Positions 48,545 through 58,800 of a DNA stretch of 64,000 nucleotides are shown here, piece after piece. Under the pieces are notes generated by a model, which worked only from the letters and a program-made list of their open reading frames with translations, did not search any database and had not been told where the DNA came from. The position numbers were made by a program, and so were the translations under genes. The DNA lies in contig CP159991.1 in the NCBI GenBank assembly GCA_040702985.1, positions 1,240,001-1,304,000 on the forward strand. The letters run 5' to 3'. The first letter of the stretch is position 1; each line of letters opens with the position of its first letter. Source of the DNA: Alloscardovia omnicolens (GTDB lineage: Bacteria > Actinomycetota > Actinomycetes > Actinomycetales > Bifidobacteriaceae).

Positions 48545-48779
48545 AACGAAATCCCAAAACAACGGCACATCCCAGTCCAACCTAAAGGCACATAATCCTC
48601 AAACGATTCTGATTCAGAGTACTGGCTACACAAACTACCCTCATCAAAATCTATAAATAAAATAGGTTTGTAAATCTTCTGAGCCGACCTCAAACTATGT
48701 CATTTTCTCAAGAAAGTTTCCAGCGTTCTCTTTTACAAGAACCTTACTATCACTTCTCTTCGAATCAATTGATCAACTG
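48545..48779 (-). pseudogene. Decayed copy of the 46078 immunity gene
   Basis: DNA here matches 46130-46430 closely (for example CCTAAAGGTACATAATCCTC versus CCTAAAGGCACATAATCCTC; GTTTCCAGCGTTCTCTTTTA shared) but has an internal deletion of about 90 bases, point changes, and no start. It cannot encode the full protein. Confidence 0.7.
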
Positions 48780-49106
48780 TCATGAAAAGAGAGCTACCAA
48801 ATCATCAGTAGTCAACGCAGAAACAATGATTGAGTCATCCGTTTCTTTGTGAACCTTACTGGATAGTTTTTGCAAACCCTCTCTAAAAGCTACATCCGAA
48901 ATCACTACATCTTGTGCTTCAGACATAACCAACAAGCGAAACTCCTCAACGAGACGCCCATCTACCTGGTACTTCCTTTCAGGATATTTAGGCAAAGAGA
49001 TTTTCTCATCACTCTCCACTAAAGGAAATACACCTAAGAATTCTGAACCATTCTCATAAAAATTAGGCTCTATCTCTCTGGGTTTTTGAAATAATTTTTT
49101 GAACAT
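48780..49106 (-). CDS. Hypothetical protein, possible second immunity factor
   Basis: 108 residues, soluble, acidic (PNFYENGSEFLGVFPLVESD, then KVHKETDDSIIVSALTTDDL). It starts 3 bases after the PoNi gene stop, and its ribosome site GGAGG lies inside the last PoNi codons, so the two are translationally coupled. The family is not recognised; immunity is inferred from position only. Confidence 0.6.
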   Translation of the reverse strand: MFKKLFQKPREIEPNFYENGSEFLGVFPLVESDEKISLPKYPERKYQVDGRLVEEFRLLVMSEAQDVVISDVAFREGLQKLSSKVHKETDDSIIVSALTTDDLVALFS

Positions 49107-49108
49107 CT

Positions 49109-49798
49109 TTAACCTCCAAAATGCACTAAATCATAAGGATAATATTTATGATCCTTAAAAGAATCATCAGGTATCTCGAGTACTTTTACCAGCGCAGCAA
49201 TCTCTAAAGCCCAGTAACCAAAATATAACGGTTCCTCCTCTTTATCATAGCCAAAGAAATAACTACTTCTTTGACTTCTATACCAATTGGACAACTGTTT
49301 AGAAATTATAGCTTCTCTCTCATCAGGTTTATTGTAAAGTTCTGCAATCCATGGTCTAAACTGTTTAATATCCTTATATTCACCAATATCAGTAACAGTC
49401 TCTTTACCCATAAGAATATCAATTACCCCATGCGAGACTTCAAATTTATCAAGCAGTACTAAAAATTCTTTATCATCAAATAAATCAACTTTCAGCAATA
49501 CACTTAAAGCTATAAATTGAAGAGTATTCATATCAATAATCTCTGAGAACACAGCTTTAAATTTAGGGATACTCTTTATATAATCTTCTTTGATTACAGT
49601 CAGACTATCTCCCCTAGAATACCTTGCTACAATTATTTGAAAAGATATGTTGAAAGTAGCATATCTTATATTCTTAATAACTTTTTCATTTAAAGCTTTA
49701 TTGTCTAATAATCTACTTTCAAACATACTTAATCGCTGATACTGTTTAGAAATAAATGAATCAAAATAACTATTATCTTTTAATTGATCTCGTATCAT
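49109..49798 (-). CDS. PoNi immunity protein (DUF1910/DUF1911)
   Basis: Cognate immunity protein for PoNe DNases. 229 residues from ATG 49798 (GGAGAAG 5 bases upstream); the open frame continues to 49843 but overlaps the RHS stop. The N-terminal part (MIRDQLKDNSYFDSFISKQY… NIRYATFNISFQIIVARYSR) resembles the DUF1910 domain. The C-terminal part (LSNWYRSQRSSYFFG… YFGYWALEIAALVKVLEIPD… KYYPYDLVHFGG) is the DUF1911 pattern. It begins 14 bases past the RHS stop. Confidence 0.85.
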   Translation of the reverse strand: MIRDQLKDNSYFDSFISKQYQRLSMFESRLLDNKALNEKVIKNIRYATFNISFQIIVARYSRGDSLTVIKEDYIKSIPKFKAVFSEIIDMNTLQFIALSVLLKVDLFDDKEFLVLLDKFEVSHGVIDILMGKETVTDIGEYKDIKQFRPWIAELYNKPDEREAIISKQLSNWYRSQRSSYFFGYDKEEEPLYFGYWALEIAALVKVLEIPDDSFKDHKYYPYDLVHFGG

Positions 49799-49811
49799 AA
49801 ACTTCTCCGAT

Positions 49812-52800
49812 CTATGGTAGCACACTAGATTTAATGCTTCCATCAGGCATGACTCGAACTAATAAGCTATCATACCCGTGTATTTTTATAGTATCTGCCA
49901 AATCTATCCCGACTGATTTATCTAAACGTTTTTGTATCCAGTCATATCCCATCTGAGGGCCATCTTTCGTTTTTCCTAATTTTGCTGTATTGTATTTTGC
50001 CTCTACTACAACATAAGTATCTGTATTTTTATTGTAGTAAACACCATCAATTCCCCGATGTCCTTTATCATCGATACTTGATACCCTATCTTTGCTTACC
50101 CTCGTAAAGCCTCTCTCTTCCATATAACGATCCATCTTCAGCTCTGCATAATTACCCTTCTGACGATTAGTTGTCAGAGGTGTTGTACCATTTTCAACAT
50201 TTTGAATCGCTTTTATAGTCTGTTCGCGACGAAGATGTTCATCAAAGTTTGAACTACTCCTTGCTTTTCTACTCTCTTCAATATTCGAAAGAACTCTACG
50301 TCTAATATCTTCAGCCGATTCAAAAGGACCAGGATGAGTTACCTTCCCGACTGGTGCATCTGCAGTTTTCGGCTTATTCCTAGCGACATCTGCTTGAGAA
50401 CCTGTAAGCGATCGAACCGAAACACCTTCAGACAACGCATTGATCGCCAAACTAGCCACAATACTGCCAGCAGTAGCTTTCCCACCCTGGAACGCATCCA
50501 CAATCGTATCTACTGCTGTTTCTCCAACAGTATCCACCGTCTGACGTGCAAGAGGATTTACAACCGACGAAGTCGCACTACTAAACCCACCAAGTAAACC
50601 ACCTGACAGCCCACCAATAAATGCACCATTGACAGCACCATGAACAGTACTACTCAGAACCTCACCTGGCTTTTGCCCAGAAAGGACACCCAAGGTTAAA
50701 GCATGAACACCTCCACCCGCAGCACCACTAACAGCACCTACCACTACACCAGTAACAACCGCTGCACCAAAACCCGTTAAACCAGCAGCACCTACCAGCC
50801 CTGCAACAACAGGAGCAGCTACACCTGCCGTCGCCACAGTAACCGCTAGCGCACCAACACTCGCAGCCGCCGCAATACCAACTTTCTTCCAATCCACTTC
50901 TCTCAAGAAATGAACAGCCTGCCTACCAACTCGCTTCGCAGTCGTACACACATGCTTATACATATTCTGGAGTGCTTTACCCCAATTACGGAACATGCTC
51001 AAAGCTTCCCTAGTCTTAGGAGCCGTCTTAAGACCAGTAGCTTGAGCATACTCCTCTTGAACACGCTGCCGACGACGAGACTCAGCCTGTGCTCGCACCT
51101 GCGCTTGCTGCTGCGCAACAAAATAACTAGCACTCTGATAAGTCTGATGCGCCGATTGCTGGAAGTTACTCCACTGCTGAACCACCCAATTCTTCGCACT
51201 ATTGACCTGATGGCCAGCCCAATGAGCTGCTTGGCTTACCTTATTGCTAACCCAATGAACCGCATGAGAAGCTGCACTCTTAAACGCACTCCACGTATTA
51301 GACGCAACTGTCTTAACACCATTCCAAGCCTTGCCTGCCGCTTTCTTCACACCATTCCAAGCAGCACTTGCAACCTTCTTAAGACTCTTCCAAAAGTGAC
51401 CACTCGGATCAGTGTAATTAACAGGATTATTATGAACATACGCATAACGATTCTGACTAAGCGGATTTGTTACCTGCCCTTGATAATCATCCTCCGTTAG
51501 GAAGGTTCCCGCATAACTGTCATAATACCTCGCCCGTAAATAATCAAGCCCTACAACATCACGCGCTTCGCCATTATACGCATAAGGATTACCCGTCTCA
51601 TCCGTGCTCTTCTTAGCAGAACCATAAAACCTATAACTACTCGAAGCAACAGCCACACCATCTTGAATTAAACCCGTAACAGAACCCGACTGGTCAGTCA
51701 AATAACCATAAGTCTTGTTCGCCTGATTATTCAGATACGAATTTCTACCATGACCATAACTAAAAGTCTCATCAGCCCTCAAATCATGATCATAAACTTG
51801 AAGAACCTCAACATACTCACGATTAACATCATTAACATAATTGCGCTCATCAAAATAATGATAAATATCCTCTCGAGTTGTATAAGGAATCAACACATCA
51901 TGAACAGCAGATGCATAAGACACATCTCCCTCACCCGACAAATTACCCAGAGAAGGCGGATTAACCACAACACCCTCTTCGGATGCCCTATCCTTAACAA
52001 TCTTCTGATGATAAGCAATTGAAACATCATCAAAGATTTCATGCCAAATCGAACCTATAGTCTGAGGCAATGTAGAGAGAGACTGAAGAACATTCTGGCT
52101 AAAACCATACCAGAAGAGGGATTTTTCCTCACTAGGAGCTGTAGTGAGAGCAGATTTCTTCCCACTTCTTCTAGCACGTATATCAGAAGATTTATCTTTC
52201 TGCTCTCTTCTAAAAAGCTGATATGTGTTCTTACCCACCTTGCGGTTAGCGGTAAAGACGCGGTTATCATCTCCGTCATAAAGGGCTGCCGTAAGTAGAC
52301 CTTCTTTATCTTTCACGGCAAGGAGGCGATTTTCTGTATCATAGATATACTGGAGTTTCTCACTCTTTTGTTCCTGCGAAATACGATTACCGTTCTTATC
52401 ATAGCTGTAGGTAATCGTGCCTTCCGGCCCTTCTAGCTTGGTCAAACGATTGTTATCATCGTAGCTAAAGGCGGTTTTCTCTTCTTTCCCATCGACGACT
52501 TCGGTGCTAGAGAGTTTATTGCCCGCAAGGTCATAGGTGTAAGACAGGCTAGAGAGTTCTTTACCGTCCTTAGTAGAAACCGTCATGGTCTCTACCTGAC
52601 CCAATGTATCGTAAGTATAACTATGAACGAGACTCTCCCCATCCTGAGTGACGGTTTCTTCCGTAATGTAATTACCATCATCGTATTCATAGCCATAGCT
52701 TGAAATCAACTTACTCTTCTTGTCCACATGACGAATTTCTGTCACGCGATGTGCCTTGTCATAGGTCAAAAAGCTATGCGTTCCATCTCCACGTTTGACT

Positions 52801-55800
52801 TGCGTTAGATCACCTGCGTCATTATAGGTGTAGGCGGTCTTTTGCCCCTTGACATCCGTCACCGAAGTCAGTCTATCCAGCTCATCATAAGTATAAGAGA
52901 CCTTGCTTCCATCTGGATAAATCATGTGGGAGATATTGCCAAAGTTATCATACTCATATTGAATGAGGCTGCCGTCTCCTTGGCGAACACCCGTAATTTC
53001 CCCCTCATCATTGTAGGCATAGCGGGTAGTTCCTGTTAGGTCACTCATGGATACCCGTCGACCATCTGGGTCATAAGCATAGACAACTTGACCATCTTGT
53101 TTTTCGGAATAGTCTACCTTAAGCAATTGGTCTAGTTTGTTATAGTCATAGCTGATGGTTTTTCTATCGGCTTTTGTGACCTTCTCCAACTGGTTATTAA
53201 CATTATAGGTGTAGGTCTCTGTATCCCCGAGACTGGTCATACGTTTGACAACATTGGAAAGTTGGTCATAGTCGTATTTGTTGACCTTGCCATTTCCGTT
53301 GGTTATGGAGGTGATATTGCCTACGCTATCATAAGTGTAGCTGGAGGTAGAAGCTTTCTCACCTGTCCCTTGAGTCGCTGCTAACAGTTGATTTTCAAGG
53401 TCATAGGTGTAGCTCTTCACCCGCTCACTACCAGAGAATACACTGGTCAAGTTCCCATTGCCATCATAAGCCATGGTTGCTTTTTCACCTTCAGCGTTTT
53501 CCACTTTCGTTAAGCGATTGTCATGATCATAGCTATACATGGTCAATTGACCTGCTGTATCAGTCTCACTTGTCAAACGATTGAGACTATCATAGGTTCG
53601 CTTGGCCACTTGTCCAAGTGGGTTATTCTCCTCAAGAACATTGCCATTCGGGTCGTAGGTATACGTTGTTTCCCGCTTCCCGTTAATCGTCCGTTTAGTC
53701 ACTTGACCGACTGGATCATAGCTAGAAGTGATTTTGCGACCCGTTGGTGTCTTGATGGTTTTCAACTGGTCAAGAGTAGTATAATCAAAGGTCGTGGTCG
53801 CGCCTGTCGGACGGGTTAAAGCCCCAAGATTTCCTGCTTCATCATAGCTGTACTTGGTCTCAAGGTCTAAGGCATTCTTCGCCGTTAAGAGACGACCAAC
53901 CTTGTCATAGCTGTAGGTGTTGCTTCGATTTGACTGATCCGTTTCCTTTGCGATGTTACCAGCCACATCATAGCTATAGGCTTTCGATAATCCTTGTGGT
54001 CCTGTTTGCTTTTCTAAACGTCCAAGCGCATCATAAGCATAGGTGTACTTCGCTTTATTTGGCAATGTGCGACTGGTCGTGCGACCATATAAGTCATTGA
54101 CATAAGAGGTAGCGTTGCCATTGGCATCAGTCTCTTTTGTCAGACCACCTGTCGCATCATAAGCATAAGTTGTTTCACCACCTGTTGGACGTTTCATACT
54201 GGCGACACGATTGAGACTGTCATAGGTGTAACTAGTGGTATTGCCTTCACCTGTCGTTTCACTCAAGCGATTGCCTACTGCATCATAGGCAAAGGTTTGT
54301 TTGACTCCTGTTGGTGCAAGCGTTTCAACCACACGACCAAGCGGGTCATATGTAAAGGCTGTCGCTTGCCCATTCGGGTCTGTATAGAGAACCAATTGCT
54401 GGTTGGCATCATAGCCATAACTACTAGAATGACCATTTGCATCTGTTACTTTGGCTAGATTTCCTAAGACATCGTACTCATATGTTGTCTGGTTGCCATC
54501 CGCATCCGTTTCGACTACCACGCGATTCAAGGCATCGTAACTGTAGCCAGTCTCCCGTTTAAGATGGTCAGTAATTTTGGTTAGATTGCCATTATCGTCA
54601 TACTGATAAGTCTTGGTCTTGCCTTCTTGATCAGTAGAGGTTGCGACATTACCCATCACATCATAGGTAAAGCTTTCACTGGTTCCATCTGCGTAGACGA
54701 CCTTGACCAGCTGGCTACCACTGTCATAACTGTACTTGGTCACTTCCCCAAGACTGTTAGTTAATGTTAAGCGATTGCCTGCCTTGTCATAAGTATAGGA
54801 TTCATTGAGGTCTTGGTTGTCTTTCTTTGCAATAACACGATCTGCTGCATCATAGGTATACTCTGTGACAAGTCCACTCGAATGAGTCTGTTTCACAAGT
54901 CGCTCTAACGCATCATACTCTTGGCTAATCGTCGTCTCATCTGGTAAGACGACTTCTTTCAATTGAGCAGTTGGGGTATAGCTCATCTTAGTGGTGTTGC
55001 CATTGACGTCCACCATTTCAATCGGATAACCCAAAGCATCATAAGTGTAGGCTGTTTTTCCACCTAAGGCATCGACTGTTTCTGTCAACTGCTCCATGCG
55101 GTTGTAGGTAAAGTGAGTGGTATTGCCTAAACCATCGGTCACGCTAGCGACTTGGCTTTGTCCTGTAAATCGACTAGAAGCCGTATAGCCTGCTGCATCT
55201 GTTACACTATTTTGATTTCCGTTTGCATCATAGGTCATGCTAGTGCGCTGACCTAAGGCATTAGTAGAGGCAAGTAAACGTCCTGCACAGCTATACTCGT
55301 ATGTGGTTTCCTTGCCAAGTGCGTCTGCCATAGACAGAATATTGCCCATCGCATCAAGGGTATACGAAACACTTGTCCCGTCTGGATACTTGATGCTGGT
55401 GACATTGCCTGCCGCATCATAGGTATAGCTGGTTGTCTTATCTCCCTTGGTTTCTGTCAGCTTGTTTCCAACCGCATCATAGGTATAAGAGACTGTTTGA
55501 CCTGCTTCATCGGTATAAGAGAGGACACGCCCCATCTGATCATAAGTGGTCTTGGTAGTTGTACCAATTGGATAAGAAACATCTGTCAGATTACCAGAGG
55601 CGTCATAGGTCTTTTCGGTGACTTGTCCAAGAGCATCGGTAATGGTTTTCACGGCTTGGTTACGGTCATCATAGGCGAGACTGCTCGTTTGACCTGAAGC
55701 GTTCTTCCGCGTAGCGACACGACCAAGCGCATCGCGGGTGTAGGTAACCGTTTGACCTAAGGCATCGGTTTCCGTTAAGAGACGACCCCTACTGTCATAG

Positions 55801-58800
55801 GTGTAAGTCGTGGTATTACCTTCTGCGTCTGTCACAGAAAGCTGGTTGCCTACACCGTCGTAGGTATAGCGATAGTTGCCACCTTCGCCATTATTCGAAG
55901 CAATCTTATGACCAAAACCATCGTAACTAAAGGTCGTGGTATTGCCATTTCCTTCAGTAACAGTTGTCACTTGACCTGCTTTGTCAAAGCTATAGGTAGT
56001 GCCAACCCCGTCCGCATCCTTTTCACTCAATTTACGACCTTCTGCGTCATAGGTCATGGTGGTCGCTCCACCACGAGGGGTGATCACGCTTAGCACCTGA
56101 TTATGGGCATTATAGGTCAGGGTTGATTGTCCACCGAGTGGATTAGTCATCATAACAAGGTTCGCCCCTTGATAAGTAAAGGAAGTGGTTGCCCCGTTTC
56201 CATCTGTGGTAGATAAGATTCGTCCTTTTTTATCTACCTTGTAGGCAATCGTAGAACCATCTGGAAGGACTGTCTGCGTCAGATTTCCCTTATTATCGTA
56301 ACTGTGTTTTGTTTCTGCTCCCCCAAAATCTGTCACCGATAAGAGATGATTTTTCTTATCATAGGTAGAGGTTTTCACAGCACCGTCAAAGCGGGTCTCT
56401 GTTAAGACATTGCCATTTTCATCGTAGCTATAGTTTGTCGTTTGACCTGCTTCATTCGTGACGCTAGCCAAACGATTATTCTTGTTGTATGTCTTAGAAA
56501 CTCTGGTGCTATCAGGATAGGCAATCCCCGTTGTACGATACTGGTCATCGTAGGTATGAACAGTTTGATTACCATTGGCATCAGTTGTGACTGTCTGACC
56601 GTCGCTATATGTCAAGGTTGAGGTTGCTCCGGCACCATCTGTTTGCTTGGTCACCCGTCCTTGGTCATCGTATTCATTACGAACAACCTTTGTGCCGTTT
56701 CCGTCATACCAAGCTGTCATCAAGCCCTTGTCATCATACTCATAGCGAGTTGGGACTCCTGTCGCATCCGTATAGGTAATCAGGTTGCCATTATCATCAT
56801 ATTCATAGGTCAGCGTTGACCCATTCGGAATTTGGATTGCTCCAATATAGTTGGCATCGTTATAAGAGATAGTATAGACAAGAGCTGTTGGAGAGGTAAT
56901 TTTTGTGAGCTGATAGTTCTCATTATACTCAAACTGAGTTTTATTGCCCTTTTCATCTGTCTGACTCGTGAGAAGCCCATAGAAATTGAACACTTTTTCT
57001 TGATAATCAGTATCTATAATATGGTACTCTTTTACCTCATAATTTTCTTTTTCTTCTCCGCCAAAATCTCCTTGCTTAGTCTCTACAGTTTTAACTTCAA
57101 GTCTCAGATCATAGCCTGTCGGCGCTTTGTAAGAATTTCCATCTTTTGTGAATGTTAGAATCGAACCATCTGCACGTGTGTAGTATAAATTTTGGTCTTC
57201 ATCACTCGATAATTGTTCATTAAAGGCAAAAGACCATCCACGTCCGAAGAGACTATTGATTCCTGCAGCCTTAGAGTTATAGGAACGAGTAATTTCAAAA
57301 TCCCCATTAATGTCGTGGATGGAGACATCTGTTCTGTCTAAATAGAAATTTCCTGTATTGATGTTAATCGGCTCAAAGCCAAACTCACAGTGGAGACCTC
57401 GACCCATCAAGAGCATATCCACATCAGCCTTAGTTTTATCATTCAAAGCTGGTGGATTATAGGGTTTGTTTGCATTTTTTCGTGGATTCCGTATAAAGAG
57501 GGTGTTGTTTTTCACCACCAACATATCCTGAATGCGATTATCAAATGCAATTTGCTTCAATGGCACGCCATAGTAAGAAGCAATCTTCGGAAGCGTATCG
57601 TATTGTGTCACCTTGTAAATAAGGAAGGTATCGCTTGTTTTCTTCCCGCTTGTCTGGCTGTCCTTCTTGCTCTCCGCGTCAATTGTATAGACTTTGTTCA
57701 ACTCTGGTTCTGTAAAAGGAGTCACCGTTTGCCAGTTGGCTAACTTGTCTTTGTACCGCGTGGTTCCTTTTTCAAAAGCCGCTTCAAAGGGACTACTATC
57801 TGGGTATTTATAAGAGAAGCTAGCTAGACTTTCACCCTTATAATCCTTAGTTGCATCGCTCAAGTCATAGCTTACTTGAGCGCCTGGCGTGGTCAATCCA
57901 TCTGCAAAGACTCCCTGAAATTGAAGTTTGCCGCTCTTATCCGTTTTCACCATAGTTCGCAGATTGATAGTGGTGTTGCCAATCGGATAATTAACATCTA
58001 CGGGATCTGGCACAGACCAATTAATGGTCAAACTCGGCGCTTTGTCAGGAGTAAAACCTATCTGACCTGCATTTTCTGCCGTTGCTTCTGTGGTATAAAA
58101 CGCCCCTCCATCTGCACCTTCATTCGTTGCGGCAACGACCAGACCATAGTTTGGTTCTAGCCCTTGAACCCAGCTATTCACAGTCTCACGAATATCAAAG
58201 TTGTGCATCCCAATCTTTTTATTGCTTATGGCGTTCGCGCCGGCAATTTCCATATCAAGACCAACGGAGTTATTCCATGTTAGAGAGTTGATATCAAAAT
58301 CTTGTTTCACCCGATACGCTGCAAACTGCGTAGACATCGATCCAGGTGCCGTATATTCATATAGATTAAGCGTTGCACTATCAATCTTCGCTTCAGAAGG
58401 AATATTCTTTCTAAAATCATAGTTGATTTTAAAATACATTCGAGAGCGACCGATGTCTTTCGCGGCTGGAACCCCAATCATCAGATTGGTCAAATATCCA
58501 ACATAACCATAAGAAAACCCTTGATATTGACCATGCACAGTGCTAGTGACTACATCAAAAATCCTATCGCGTGGAATGGTGACTGTCGGGTCAATACGAA
58601 CCGGATACTGACGTTCAGAATTTGAGAGCCAATCCTTACTAGCTGTCACACTGACCTCATAGCCCTTAGCAGACTCTTTGAGACCTAATGTTAGATCATT
58701 ACTCGTTTCGCCAGCAGCGTCTACCATCATAGGAGCAGTAATAGCAAAGAGAATTTTTGTTTTGCCTTTTTCACGAACGAGAACTTGATTGTGTTCTATG

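Noticed and set aside
50910-51500. 196-codon plus-strand frame
   Set aside because: Antisense to the RHS linker; no independent evidence.
51650-57000. Regularly spaced repeats that could suggest a CRISPR array
   Set aside because: Units are coding YD repeats in one long open frame, variable in DNA, without constant direct repeats or unique spacers. No cas genes present.
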